From the NCBI RefSeq assembly GCF_010731895.1, contig NZ_AP022596.1, positions 2,728,001-2,792,000 of the forward strand: a stretch of DNA of 64,000 nucleotides. Reading direction: 5' to 3'. Both the position numbers and the translations under genes were made by a program. Under the pieces are notes generated by a model. It did not search any database and was not told the DNA's origin. It saw only the letters and a program-made list of their open reading frames with translations. Positions 39,561 through 48,139 of the stretch are shown here, in pieces. The DNA is from Mycolicibacterium helvum. GTDB taxonomy: Bacteria > Actinomycetota > Actinomycetes > Mycobacteriales > Mycobacteriaceae. Position 1 is the first letter of the stretch, and each line of letters starts with the position of its first letter.

Positions 39561-39926
39561 ATGAGCATCGACACTCGCCGGCTGGTGGCTGCGCTGGCCG
39601 GATGCGGCGCGATTGCCGCCGCCATGTTCGGCCAGATCCCATCTGCGGCAGCAGATCCTGATGCGCCGCCCAACTGTACGGCCGCCGATATGGAAGGCGT
39701 GCGCATGGGTGTGCAGGCCGCGACATCGGCCTACCTGTTCACCCATCCCGACGTCAACGCCTTCTTCACGAGCATGGCCGGTTTACCGCGTGATCAGGTG
39801 CGTGCCAGGGTGAAGGCCTACATGGCCGCCAACCCGCAGACGGCGTCCGACATCACCGGCATTCGACAACCGTTGGTGGACATCAAGAATCGCTGCGGCG
39901 GTCAGCTACCCGGCTCGGCGGTTTAA
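39561..39926 (+). CDS. Secreted haemophore-like haem-binding protein
   Basis: The 121-residue protein has a signal peptide ending IPSAAADPDAP, then a small helical domain with NCTAADMEGV, AATSAYLFTHPDVNAFFTS and IKNRCGG; two cysteines would pair. This is the pattern of the mycobacterial haemophore family (Rv0203-like), which binds haem outside the cell. Haem-binding residues cannot be confirmed by eye. It stands alone between dnaX and the methyltransferase, a position where I recall no gene in M. tuberculosis. Confidence 0.7.
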   Translation: MSIDTRRLVAALAGCGAIAAAMFGQIPSAAADPDAPPNCTAADMEGVRMGVQAATSAYLFTHPDVNAFFTSMAGLPRDQVRARVKAYMAANPQTASDITGIRQPLVDIKNRCGGQLPGSAV

Positions 39927-39941
39927 CTCCTAACCAAAAGG

Positions 39942-41255
39942 TTAGGAGCTCCACCACGGACGCAGCGGCAGCCCGCCGTCGCCGCCCCGCTCGTCGAGTT
40001 TGACCGCCAGCACCTGGTGCAGCTGAACCACATTGGTTTCGAAGCCAACTCGTGACCCGGCCATGTAGAGGCCCCACACCTTGGCGGTGGCCAGGCCGAC
40101 CTCCTCGACGGCCTCGTCCCAGTGTTCGACAAGGTTGCGGCACCAGTCGCGCAGCGTCATCGCATAGTGGTGACGCAGGTTCTCCTCGTGCACCACTTCC
40201 AGACCCACGTCTTGGGCTTCGGAGATGATGCGCCCGGAACCGGTCAGCTCCCCGTCGGGGAAGACATAGCGGTCGATAAAACCGCCGGCGCTGGGACCGG
40301 TCTTGTTGTCCGGGCGGGTGATGCAGTGATTGAGCAGCAGACCACCGGTGCGCAGCTTGGTTTGCAGGAACGCGAAGTATGCCGGGTAGTTGGCCACTCC
40401 GATGTGCTCGGTCAGGCCGATCGAGGACACCGCGTCGAAACCGCTCTCCAGCACATCGCGGTAGTCGCAGTGGCGTACCTCGGCCAGATCGGCCAAACCT
40501 TGTTCGGCGATTGCCTTCTGCGCCCAGGCGGCCTGCTCGCGTGACAGCGTGACCCCGATGGCTTTCACTCCGTGGCGGGCCGCGTAGCGCACCATGCTGC
40601 CCCAGCCGCAGCCGACGTCGAGTAGCCGGTCACCGGGCTGCAGGCGCAGCTTCTCGAACACCAAGCGGTACTTGTTCTCCTGAGCCTCCTCAAGCGTCGC
40701 CTCGGCGCTGGGATAGCAGGCGCAGGTGTAGGTCATCGACGGGCCGAGCACCCACTCGTAGAACGTGTTGGACACGTCGTAGTGGTGGTGGATGGCGTCG
40801 GCGTCGCGCCGCTTGCTGTGGCGCAGGCCCTCGGCGAAGCGCCGCCACCGCGGCAGCGCCTCCTGCGGCGGCGGGGCGATCGGCTTGAGGTGCTCGATGC
40901 CGATAGAGCGCACGATGTCGACCAGGACCCGCGGCGGCGGCAGCTTGAAGTCGAGATTCTGGGCAAGTGCCACGAGCAACTCGTACGGGTCGCCGGGGTG
41001 CACGCCATGCATCTCCAGATCGCCGGCGACGTAGGCGCGGGCCAAGCCCAGATCACCGGGTGCGGTGGCCAGGTAGGTAGTGCCGCGCGGCGTGAGCAGG
41101 TCCAGGCCCAGCGCGGCGTCGGCAGGGCCTGCGCTACTGCCGTCGTAGGCGCTGAACTTCAGGGGCAGCTCGCCGCCGGCAGCGAGGATCTCCAGGATCT
41201 CGGCCAGGCTGAACTTGCGCGGCGCGTTGGCCGCGTTGTCACGGTAGGTCGTCAT
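39942..41255 (-). CDS. Cyclopropane-fatty-acid-synthase-family SAM methyltransferase
   Basis: A 437-residue enzyme with an N-terminal family domain and a SAM domain at about 190-400: LLDVGCGWGSMVRYAARHGVKAIGVTLSREQAAW, then the catalytic-region FDAVSSIGLTEHIG and YVFPDGELTGSGRI. It is the Rv3720 orthologue by position. Its 4-bp overlap with the FAD oxidoreductase gene mirrors the TmsA/TmsB-type pairs that make 10-methyl (tuberculostearic-like) fatty acids: methyl transfer to an oleoyl phospholipid, then reduction. Whether this pair does that or acts on another lipid is unknown. Confidence 0.85.
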   Translation of the reverse strand: MTTYRDNAANAPRKFSLAEILEILAAGGELPLKFSAYDGSSAGPADAALGLDLLTPRGTTYLATAPGDLGLARAYVAGDLEMHGVHPGDPYELLVALAQNLDFKLPPPRVLVDIVRSIGIEHLKPIAPPPQEALPRWRRFAEGLRHSKRRDADAIHHHYDVSNTFYEWVLGPSMTYTCACYPSAEATLEEAQENKYRLVFEKLRLQPGDRLLDVGCGWGSMVRYAARHGVKAIGVTLSREQAAWAQKAIAEQGLADLAEVRHCDYRDVLESGFDAVSSIGLTEHIGVANYPAYFAFLQTKLRTGGLLLNHCITRPDNKTGPSAGGFIDRYVFPDGELTGSGRIISEAQDVGLEVVHEENLRHHYAMTLRDWCRNLVEHWDEAVEEVGLATAKVWGLYMAGSRVGFETNVVQLHQVLAVKLDERGGDGGLPLRPWWSS

Positions 41256-42625
41256 TGTCGTTGCACCGCCTTTGCGTAGAGGTCGAGCAGCCGTGAATCG
41301 GGGTCGTAGGTCTTCTTTACGGTGTTATACGTTTCGCCGCCGTAGAGTTCGTCAAATTCTTCACGGCTGTAGAACGCGTCGGAATACAGCGATTTGTGGC
41401 CGTCGAGATCACTGATCTTCTCCTCGATGAGCCGATTGGTGTGGCCGGGTGTCGGCCCGGCCGGGACTGATGACCAGAATCCGATGTTCACATAGGTGTG
41501 CCCGGCCCGCAGCGGGTACAGCGGCCAGCCCCCCGCGTCGTGTAGTCGTAGCGGGCACAGCCAGACCGGTTCGATGGGGACGTCGGTCAAGAACCAGTTC
41601 AGGAACTCTTCGGTGCGTTCGATCGGCACTTCGACGTCCTGGACCACCCGTTCCAGGGGCGGCCGGCCGCCCAGGGCCTCGATCCGGTCGGCGATGTTGT
41701 ACTTCTGGTCGTAGCCGATCAGCTTCCAGTAGAAGCTGCTGCGCCGGTAGCGCCGTGGCCAGAACCGGCGAAGTTTCGGGTTCTGCGCGCCGAACGCCCG
41801 CGAGCACCAGAACCAGTCGGTGTCCCAGCGCCACAGGTAGTCGTGGATGGTCAGACGATCGTCCTTCACCCCGTCGGGGTGCTGGATGGATCGGTAATAG
41901 ATGTCCTGACCGGTGTAGTCGCTGACCGTTCCGGCGGTTGCGGTCTGCATGCCCAGGCACAAGTAGCTCTCGTCGGCGCTGAACACCACGCCGTCGAGGT
42001 AATCGACCCGGACTCCTTGGTATCCACCGGTCTCGATGATGCGGTCCATCGCGGCGATCAGGTCGGCCAACGTGTGAAATCTCAGGTGCTTGAGCGTCAC
42101 GAACGGCTTGACCGATTCCAGCTCGATCCGCAGTCGCACCGAATAGCCGAGCGTGCCATAGGAATTGGGGAAGCTTCGAAACAGGTCCTGGTGCTGTTCG
42201 CGGCTGGCTGTGATCACTTCGCCGGACCCGGTGAGAATGTCCATCTCGATGACCGATTCGTGCGGCAAGCCGTTGCGGAATGAGGCGGACTCGATCCCCA
42301 GTCCGGTGACTGCGCCACCCAGGGTGATCGTCTTGAGCTGCGGGACCACCAACGGCGACAGGCCGTAGGGCAAGGTCGCGGCGACCAGGTCTTCGTAGGT
42401 GCACATACCGGCAACGTCGGCGGTCTTGGCGGCTTGGTCGACGGAGATCACGCCCGTCAGACCGGAGACGTCCAGGCCTGGGGCGGTGCGTTTGGCGCGG
42501 GCGCGGAACAAATTGGACGTGGGTTTGGCCAGGCGTATCGAGGCGTTCGTAGGAATGGCGTGGTAGCTCGCCAGGAGCCGGTCCACGCCTTCGGAGTGAG
42601 CTGTCAGTGCTGTGGAAACAGGCAC
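41252..42625 (-). CDS. FAD-binding oxidoreductase paired with the methyltransferase
   Basis: The 457-residue protein has a vanillyl-alcohol-oxidase-type FAD domain: VISVDQAAKTADVAGMCTYEDLVAATLPYGLSPLVVPQLKTITLGGAVTGLGIES is the PP-loop region, found at about residues 58-115, followed by HESVIEMDILTG. The C-terminal half resembles DHCR24-like sterol/fatty-acid reductases. GTG start. It is the Rv3719 orthologue by position and is co-translated with the downstream methyltransferase, so it probably reduces the methylene intermediate that enzyme makes. Confidence 0.82.
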   Translation of the reverse strand: MPVSTALTAHSEGVDRLLASYHAIPTNASIRLAKPTSNLFRARAKRTAPGLDVSGLTGVISVDQAAKTADVAGMCTYEDLVAATLPYGLSPLVVPQLKTITLGGAVTGLGIESASFRNGLPHESVIEMDILTGSGEVITASREQHQDLFRSFPNSYGTLGYSVRLRIELESVKPFVTLKHLRFHTLADLIAAMDRIIETGGYQGVRVDYLDGVVFSADESYLCLGMQTATAGTVSDYTGQDIYYRSIQHPDGVKDDRLTIHDYLWRWDTDWFWCSRAFGAQNPKLRRFWPRRYRRSSFYWKLIGYDQKYNIADRIEALGGRPPLERVVQDVEVPIERTEEFLNWFLTDVPIEPVWLCPLRLHDAGGWPLYPLRAGHTYVNIGFWSSVPAGPTPGHTNRLIEEKISDLDGHKSLYSDAFYSREEFDELYGGETYNTVKKTYDPDSRLLDLYAKAVQRQ

Positions 42626-42715
42626 ACGACTACGCTAGTCCGCAGCCACAGCCGATGCGACCGCATGGCTGGTGGATCACACTCAAAACCGCCGTCACCC
42701 GAGGAGTATTACCTG

Positions 42716-43156
42716 ATGGGACAGGTCAGCGCCGCAAGCACGATCTTGATCGACGCCGAACCCGCGACCGTGCTCGCCGCGATCGCCGACTACCAGGGCG
42801 TGCGCCCGAAGATCTTGTCGCCGCAGTACAGCGAGTATCAGGTGCTGCAGGGTGGCCAGGGTCAGGGCACTGTCGCCAAGTGGAAGCTGCAGGCCACCAA
42901 GTCGCGGGTGCGTGAGGTGCAGGTCGCCGTTGACGTCGCCGGTCACACCGTCATCGAGAAGGACGCGAACTCGTCGATGGTGATCAACTGGACCGTCGCA
43001 CCGGCCGGCCCCGGCTCCAGCGTCACCGTCAAGACCACCTGGAACGGTGCGGGCGGCATCGGGGGCTTCTTCGAGAAGACCTTCGCGCCGCTGGGGCTGC
43101 GCCGGATTCAGGACGAGGTGCTGGCCAACCTGAAGAAGGCCATCGAGAGCAAGTAG
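42716..43156 (+). CDS. SRPBCC-fold (START-like) protein
   Basis: A 146-residue protein with the helix-grip pattern of polyketide cyclase/START proteins: STILIDAEPATVLAAIADYQGVRPKILSP at the start and a C-terminal amphipathic helix IQDEVLANLKKAIE. Such proteins bind hydrophobic ligands; this one is the Rv3718c orthologue by position and has no assigned function. The ATG at 42716 has GAGGAG about 9 nt upstream; the frame upstream is open but has no such site. Confidence 0.8.
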   Translation: MGQVSAASTILIDAEPATVLAAIADYQGVRPKILSPQYSEYQVLQGGQGQGTVAKWKLQATKSRVREVQVAVDVAGHTVIEKDANSSMVINWTVAPAGPGSSVTVKTTWNGAGGIGGFFEKTFAPLGLRRIQDEVLANLKKAIESK

Positions 43157-43160
43157 CGGC

Positions 43161-43931
43161 CTAACTGGTCCTGGCCGGTTGGGTGGCCAGGAACGCCGCG
43201 ATGCCCTGGACCACCGCGGACGCGATCTTCTGACGGCCCTCGGGGCTTTCCATCAGTGCGGAGTCGGCCGGATTCTTCATGTTTCCGCATTCGACCAGCA
43301 CCGAGGGGTATTGGGCCAGGTTCAGTCCGGTGAGGTCGGAGCGCCCGTACAGACCGTCGGAGCCGATGTAGTTGGCGGCCGGCAGCCCGGAGGCGACCAT
43401 CTGATCGCGCATGATCTTGGCGAGCTGCACCGAGGGCCCGGCCTGCGCCTCGTTCAGCGGCGGGCTGGAGTAGTTGACGTGGAAGCCGCGGCCGGTCGCC
43501 GGGCCGCCGTCGGCGTGGATGGACACCACGGCGTTGGGTGCCAGGGCGTTGGCCATCGCCGCGCGTTCGTCGACGCACGCCGCGACCTGGTTGTCGTTAC
43601 CGCGGGACATGGCGGTCCGGACACCGAGCTGGCTCAGCATCTGGCGGATCAACAGCACGGTGTCCCAGTTGAAGGTGTGCTCGGGGAACCCGTCGTTGGT
43701 GGTGGTGCCCGACGTCTGGCAGTCCTTGGTGCCGCCGCGGCCCGTGGGGACCTGTTTGGTCAGCGATGCGTCGTTGGCGCCGTTATGGCCGGGGTCGAGG
43801 AAGACGATCATTCCGGCGATGTTGGGTACGGCGTGGGCGAGGGGGCTGGTCACCGTCGACGCGGCCAGCAGCATGGCGGTGCATGCTGCGGCGACGACAC
43901 GCGTGCGGGTGGACATAAGCACGCGCGTCAC
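43161..43931 (-). CDS. Secreted N-acetylmuramoyl-L-alanine amidase (Rv3717 type)
   Basis: An Amidase_3 zinc hydrolase that cuts the MurNAc-L-Ala bond of peptidoglycan. A signal peptide ends SPLAHAV. The catalytic domain has IVFLDPGHNG (zinc His), FPEHTFNW (zinc Glu), SIHADGG (zinc His) and LVECGNMKN (catalytic Glu). It has no separate cell-wall-binding domain, like its M. tuberculosis counterpart. The GTG at 43931 has GAAGAG five nt upstream; the ATG at 43916 is an alternative with a weaker site but a tidier signal peptide. Confidence 0.9.
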   Translation of the reverse strand: MTRVLMSTRTRVVAAACTAMLLAASTVTSPLAHAVPNIAGMIVFLDPGHNGANDASLTKQVPTGRGGTKDCQTSGTTTNDGFPEHTFNWDTVLLIRQMLSQLGVRTAMSRGNDNQVAACVDERAAMANALAPNAVVSIHADGGPATGRGFHVNYSSPPLNEAQAGPSVQLAKIMRDQMVASGLPAANYIGSDGLYGRSDLTGLNLAQYPSVLVECGNMKNPADSALMESPEGRQKIASAVVQGIAAFLATQPARTS

Positions 43932-44020
43932 CGTAACTCTTCGCCGTCTAGGCTTGAAGTCGCTGACCGCCCAAATCCGCAGGCGCAACCAAGTCGAGAC
44001 CTAGACGCAAGGAGACTGTC

Positions 44021-44404
44021 ATGCAACCCGGTGAGATACCCAACCTGGAGGGATTTCGCGAGCGGGCCGAGGAGATGCGTGACCAGTTGATGCCAGGTCT
44101 GCAAGCCGCGCTCCAGCAGGCCCAGGAAATGCAGCAGAAGCTGATGGAGGCCCAGGCGGCGCTGGCGGCCGCCGAGGTACACGGTCAGGCCGGCGGTGGG
44201 CTGGTGCAGGTGACCATGAAGGGCAGCGGGGAAGTGGCCGCGGTGCGGATCGACCCGAAGGTCGTCGACCCCCAGGACGTCGAAACGCTGCAGGACCTGA
44301 TCGTCGGCGCGATCGCCGACGCGGCGCGTCAGTTCGCCATCCTGGCGCAGACCCATCTCGGTCCGCTGGCCGGGCAGGCTGCACCGGGTCTGCCGGAGGC
44401 CTGA
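44021..44404 (+). CDS. YbaB/EbfC-family nucleoid-associated protein
   Basis: A 127-residue protein with an N-terminal coiled-coil helix rich in Gln ([25 protein letters not shown]) and the conserved core [25 protein letters not shown]. YbaB proteins are dimeric DNA-binding proteins almost always next to recR, as here (15 bp upstream). ATG with AAGGAG. Confidence 0.92.
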   Translation: MQPGEIPNLEGFRERAEEMRDQLMPGLQAALQQAQEMQQKLMEAQAALAAAEVHGQAGGGLVQVTMKGSGEVAAVRIDPKVVDPQDVETLQDLIVGAIADAARQFAILAQTHLGPLAGQAAPGLPEA

Positions 44405-44419
44405 CTTCTTTGTACCGCC

Positions 44420-45031
44420 ATGTTTGAGGGCCCGGTCCAGGATCTGATCGACGAGCTCGGCAAGCTGCCGGGCGTCGGTCCCAAGAGTGCGCAGCGGATC
44501 GCGTTCCACCTGCTGTCGGTGGAGCCGCCGGACATTGACCGACTGACCGCGGCGCTGGGCAGGGTTCGCGACGGGGTGCAGTTCTGCGAGGTGTGCGGCA
44601 ACGTCTCCGATGCCGAGCGCTGCCGAATCTGCAGCGACGCACGCCGGGATGGGACGCAGGTGTGTGTGGTCGAAGAACCCAAGGACGTGCAGGCCGTCGA
44701 ACGCACCCGGGAGTTCCGCGGGCGCTATCACGTGCTGGGCGGCGCACTGGATCCGCTGTCCGGAGTCGGGCCGGATCAGCTGCGAATTCGTCAGTTGCTC
44801 AACAGAATTGGTGAACGAGTCGACGGAGTGGACATCACCGAGGTGATCATCGCGACCGATCCGAACACCGAGGGTGAGGCGACGGCCACCTACCTGGTGC
44901 GGATCCTCCGCGATATCCCCGGGCTCACCGTGTCGCGCATCGCGTCGGGCCTCCCGATGGGCGGTGACCTGGAGTTCGCCGACGAGCTGACGCTGGGCCG
45001 CGCCCTATCCGGCCGCCGCCAGATGGTCTAG
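44420..45031 (+). CDS. recR: Recombination mediator protein RecR
   Basis: The 203-residue protein has an N-terminal HhH motif ([20 protein letters not shown]), a four-Cys zinc finger ([16 protein letters not shown]), a Toprim domain ([15 protein letters not shown] to [17 protein letters not shown]) and the C-terminal [16 protein letters not shown]. With RecO/RecF it loads RecA at gaps. An inverted-repeat-bounded insertion-like unit begins 6 bp after its stop. Confidence 0.97.
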   Translation: MFEGPVQDLIDELGKLPGVGPKSAQRIAFHLLSVEPPDIDRLTAALGRVRDGVQFCEVCGNVSDAERCRICSDARRDGTQVCVVEEPKDVQAVERTREFRGRYHVLGGALDPLSGVGPDQLRIRQLLNRIGERVDGVDITEVIIATDPNTEGEATATYLVRILRDIPGLTVSRIASGLPMGGDLEFADELTLGRALSGRRQMV

Positions 45032-45036
45032 TTCTA

Positions 45037-45099
45037 CGCCCAAACCGACATTTCGCAGCAAAAGTGCGAGTAGATCGCGACATTTCGTCGATCTGGGCA
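45037..45099 (+). repeat. Left arm of 63-bp inverted repeat around the DUF559-like gene
   Basis: Positions 45037-45099 match the reverse complement of 45964-46026 at 59 of 63 positions (mismatches at 45053, 45076, 45078 and 45095). Within the arm, CGACATTTCG occurs twice (45046-45055 and 45078-45087), 32 bp apart, about three helical turns. The arm ends 31 bp before the ATG of the enclosed gene. No direct target duplication is visible outside the arms. Confidence 0.9.
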
Positions 45100-45130
45100 A
45101 GGTGTCAGACCCTGCAGCAACGATGCCGAC

Positions 45131-46012
45131 ATGAGTGAAGTGTTTCTAGGCAGAGAAGCGCTGGCCGACGGCCTGTCACGCCATGATCTACAGCGCTGGT
45201 ATCGACCGATGTTCCGGGGCGTGTACGTCCCGAAGTACGTCTCGCCGTCACTGCGTGACTACGCGTATGGGGCGTGGCTTTACACCGACCGGACGGGAGT
45301 GATCGCCGGCGTGGCGGCGTCTGCGCTCCACGGGGCGAATTGGGTCGACGACGATGAACCGATCGAAGTGCTCGTTAATGAACGACGGCGACAGCCCGGG
45401 CTGATCGTTCGAATGGATCGTCTCGCCGACGACGAAGTCGAAAGCGTCGACGGCCTTCTCGTCACAACGCCATCGAGGACTGCCTTCGACATGGGTAGGT
45501 ACCTCAAGCGCGCAGCGGCGTTGGCGCGCCTGGACGCGCTGACGCGAGCAGCCCCATTCGCAGCCGCGGATGTGGAGATGATGATCCACCGGTACGGGCC
45601 TGTCAGGGGTGTACGTCAACTTCGGGACCTGCTACCGCTGATTGATAATGGCGCGGAGTCGCCGAAGGAAAGCTGGCTGCGCTTGCTTCTGATCGACGGT
45701 GGACTACCGGCACCCGAGACCCAGATTCCGATTCTCGAGGGCGGGGTTCCGATCGCCTTTCTCGACATGGGATATCGCGACCTCAAGCTTGCCTTCGAAT
45801 ACGACGGCGACCAACACCGCAGCGACCGTCGTCAATACGTCCGAGACGTTCGACGTCTGCCGATGATTGAACGGCACGGGTGGGAAGTCATTCGGGTCAT
45901 CGCAGAAGACAGACAAGCTGAGGTGCTGTGGCGGGCGAAGGAGGCTTTTCTTCGTCGAGGTGGTGCCGAGATCGACGAAATGTCCCAATCTACTCGCACT
46001 TTTGCTGCGTAA
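45131..46012 (+). CDS. AbiEi-like/DUF559 PD-(D/E)XK nuclease-like protein inside an inverted repeat
   Basis: The 293-residue protein has an N-terminal AbiEi-antitoxin-like segment: RHDLQRWYRPMFRGVYVPKY, GVIAGVAASALHGANWVDD and GLLVTTPSRTAFDMGRYL. The C-terminal third has a Vsr/DUF559-type nuclease pattern: ESWLRLLLIDGGLPAPETQ, FLDMGYRDLKLAFEYDGDQH, RLPMIERHGWEVIRV. The acidic residues Asp, Glu and Asp of the nuclease core are present. By position it corresponds to Rv3714c. The last 15 or so residues are encoded by the right arm of the inverted repeat. Nuclease activity and any toxin-antitoxin role are inferences. Confidence 0.7.
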   Translation: MSEVFLGREALADGLSRHDLQRWYRPMFRGVYVPKYVSPSLRDYAYGAWLYTDRTGVIAGVAASALHGANWVDDDEPIEVLVNERRRQPGLIVRMDRLADDEVESVDGLLVTTPSRTAFDMGRYLKRAAALARLDALTRAAPFAAADVEMMIHRYGPVRGVRQLRDLLPLIDNGAESPKESWLRLLLIDGGLPAPETQIPILEGGVPIAFLDMGYRDLKLAFEYDGDQHRSDRRQYVRDVRRLPMIERHGWEVIRVIAEDRQAEVLWRAKEAFLRRGGAEIDEMSQSTRTFAA

Positions 46013-46026
46013 TGTCGGTTTGGGCG
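45964..46026 (-). repeat. Right arm of 63-bp inverted repeat around the DUF559-like gene
   Basis: Mirror copy of 45037-45099 (59/63). It overlaps the last 49 bp of the coding region, including its stop, and extends 14 bp past it, ending 8 bp before the gatD stop. The unit bounded by both arms is 990 bp and almost fills the space between the convergent recR and gatD genes. Confidence 0.9.
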
Positions 46027-46034
46027 CAGAGGGA

Positions 46035-46751
46035 TCAAGCGCGGCGGGGGGCGGCCAGCCGCTCGCGGCGCAACTGCTCGACCTCGGTCAGCTCCAGCGG
46101 CTCCAGCGGCCCGACGACGCGCGACAGCAGCAGATCCGCCAGTTCGGGGTTGCGCGCCAGACACGGGCCGTGCAGATAGGTTGCGACCACGCTGCCCTGC
46201 ACCGCACCGTCGTAGCCGTCGCCTGCGCGGTTGCCCGCGCCCTTGACCACCGCAGCCAGCGGCCGCGCATCCGGTCCCAAAACCGTTCCACCACGGTGAT
46301 TCTCGAAGCCCGTCAGCGCAAGCGTCATACCGTCGACCAATGGAGTGGACACCACTTCGCCAATGGTCCGGCTGGCCTGCGGGGACGTCGTCACATCGAG
46401 CAGGCCGACACCCTCGACCCGCTCGCCGGCCGACGTCTCGTACCAGTGACCCAGCACCTGAATCGCCGCGCAGATCGCCAGCACCGGAGCGCCGCGGGCC
46501 GCAGCGCGCTGCAAACCCTGATGGGTCAGAAGATGTTTGGTAGCCAGTCGCTGCGCGTAGTCCTCGGCGCCGCCGAGGGTGTAGAGGTCCAGCGAGTCGG
46601 GCACCGGGTCGGCCAGCGTGATCTCGACGATCTCGGCGGCAATCCCGCGCAGCCGCAACCGCTGTCGCAGCACGACGGCATTCCCACCGTCACCGTAGGT
46701 GCCCATCACGTCGGGCAACACCAGCCCAATCCGTACCGTTGAATCCGTCAT
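46035..46751 (-). CDS. gatD: Lipid II isoglutaminyl synthase, glutaminase subunit GatD
   Basis: A 238-residue CobB/CobQ-type class I glutamine amidotransferase. Nucleophile Cys94 in PVLAICAAIQVLG, His194 in TYLHGP. With MurT it amidates the D-glutamate of lipid II to D-isoglutamine, needed for peptidoglycan crosslinking. The ATG at 46751 overlaps the murT stop (ATGA), and this choice gives the family N-terminus VRIGLVLPDVMGTYGDGGN. Often misnamed cobyric acid synthase (CobQ2). Confidence 0.95.
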   Translation of the reverse strand: MTDSTVRIGLVLPDVMGTYGDGGNAVVLRQRLRLRGIAAEIVEITLADPVPDSLDLYTLGGAEDYAQRLATKHLLTHQGLQRAAARGAPVLAICAAIQVLGHWYETSAGERVEGVGLLDVTTSPQASRTIGEVVSTPLVDGMTLALTGFENHRGGTVLGPDARPLAAVVKGAGNRAGDGYDGAVQGSVVATYLHGPCLARNPELADLLLSRVVGPLEPLELTEVEQLRRERLAAPRRA

Positions 46752-48049
46752 TGCATCCGCCCCAAAGCGCGCGTCAGCTGCAGGAAAGCGGTGTAGTTCG
46801 CCACCACCTCGACGTGCCCCTTCGGGCATGACTTGATCGCATCAATAGTGTTGTGCACCAACGTATGCGGCACACCGGCATAGCCCAGCCGCACCGCCAG
46901 ATCGGTTCCGCGCTCCCCGGCGGCCACGACGGGGACACCCTCGAAATGCTCGAAGTTGACGTCCCACAGCCACGACAGGTCTTCACCGTCGGGTACCTGA
47001 CCGTTGACCGAAATCACCACCCCCTGCGCGGTGGCGTCGACCATCGACAGCGCCTCTTGCCACCCGGCCGGGTTCTTGGCCAGCAGGATGCGCGCGGTGT
47101 GCTCGCCCACCGGCACGGTCTGGTAGCGGCCGGCGACCTCGTCCACCGTGGCGACGGCGGCCACTGCCGCAGCGGGATCCGCGCCCAGCGCGACTGCGGC
47201 CGCCACAGCCTGAGTGGCGTTGCCTCGGTTGACCTTTCCCGGCAGCGACAGTCGCATCGGCAGCTCGAGGCCGTCTGGCCCGTAGATCTTCGCGTCGTCG
47301 TACCACCACTGCGGATCAGGGCGCTTAAAGGACGCAGGGCCGCCGGGCCCGACATTGGGATCCGTTCCTGTCGAGTACCAGTGCGAGTGGTCGCGCACGA
47401 TCACCTCGCCGCTACGCGGGCAGCTGACCGAGTCGTTGGCCCAACCAGCGCCGGCAGCCACCCACACCACGCGAGGGCAGTCGTAGGCCGCCGAGGTCAT
47501 CAGTACGTCGTCACAGTTGGCGACGATGATCGCATCGGGGTGACGGGCCAAGCCGGCGCGCAGGGTGCGCTCGATGTGGTTGATCTCACCCACCCGGTCC
47601 AGCTGATCGCGCGACAGATTCAGTAGCACGATCACCGCGGGGTCGACCGCATCGGCGACGTGCGGGACGTGCATCTCGTCGACCTCGAGCGCGGCCAGCG
47701 ACGCGTCGCGGGAGCCGGCCAGCGCGGCCACCAGGCCAGCGTCCATATTGGCGCCCTCGGCATTGGTGGCGACGGTCTGATGTCGTCGCCCTTGCGGCTC
47801 GACCGGGCCGATGGTGGCCAGCGCCGCTGCCGTCATCCGGGTGGTAGTGGATTTGCCGTTCGTGCCGGTCACGACGACAGTGCGACGGCCGGCGCCGAGT
47901 TGACGCAGGATCGAGCGATCCAGGGTCATCGCGACCAGGCCACCGATCATGGCGCCGGCACCGCGTCCGGTCGCCCGGGAGGCCCAACGCGCGGCGGAAC
48001 CAGCGGCCAGCGCAGCGCGGCCCCGCAGTGTCATCGTCGGCTTGGGCAT
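46748..48049 (-). CDS. murT: Lipid II isoglutaminyl synthase, ATP-binding subunit MurT
   Basis: A 433-residue Mur-ligase-family protein with P-loop VVVTGTNGKSTTT (Lys66), ALEVDEMHVPHV in the central domain, and a C-terminal DUF1727 region (DVNFEHFEGVPVVAAGERGTDLAVRLGYAG). An inserted segment with cysteines (NCDD, YDCPR, SCPRSGE) is the remnant of the zinc ribbon found in other MurTs. It activates the lipid II D-Glu carboxylate with ATP for GatD-derived ammonia. First gene of the murT-gatD pair, divergent from dnaQ. Confidence 0.95.
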   Translation of the reverse strand: MPKPTMTLRGRAALAAGSAARWASRATGRGAGAMIGGLVAMTLDRSILRQLGAGRRTVVVTGTNGKSTTTRMTAAALATIGPVEPQGRRHQTVATNAEGANMDAGLVAALAGSRDASLAALEVDEMHVPHVADAVDPAVIVLLNLSRDQLDRVGEINHIERTLRAGLARHPDAIIVANCDDVLMTSAAYDCPRVVWVAAGAGWANDSVSCPRSGEVIVRDHSHWYSTGTDPNVGPGGPASFKRPDPQWWYDDAKIYGPDGLELPMRLSLPGKVNRGNATQAVAAAVALGADPAAAVAAVATVDEVAGRYQTVPVGEHTARILLAKNPAGWQEALSMVDATAQGVVISVNGQVPDGEDLSWLWDVNFEHFEGVPVVAAGERGTDLAVRLGYAGVPHTLVHNTIDAIKSCPKGHVEVVANYTAFLQLTRALGRMQ

Positions 48050-48139
48050 TGGGATGCAAGTTTATGCGGACTCCACGCGGCCGGCCGACACGGATTCGAT
48101 GTCCCGGGCGCTGTCGGACCTGCGTGCCATCCTGACTGT

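Noticed and set aside
45037..46026. The inverted repeat considered as a terminator for convergent recR and gatD
   Set aside because: The arms are 864 bp apart with a complete gene between, so they cannot form a local termination hairpin.
46035..46751. Cobyric acid synthase (cobQ) function for the gene next to murT
   Set aside because: Only the short amidotransferase domain is present, and coupling to murT identifies it as GatD of peptidoglycan amidation.
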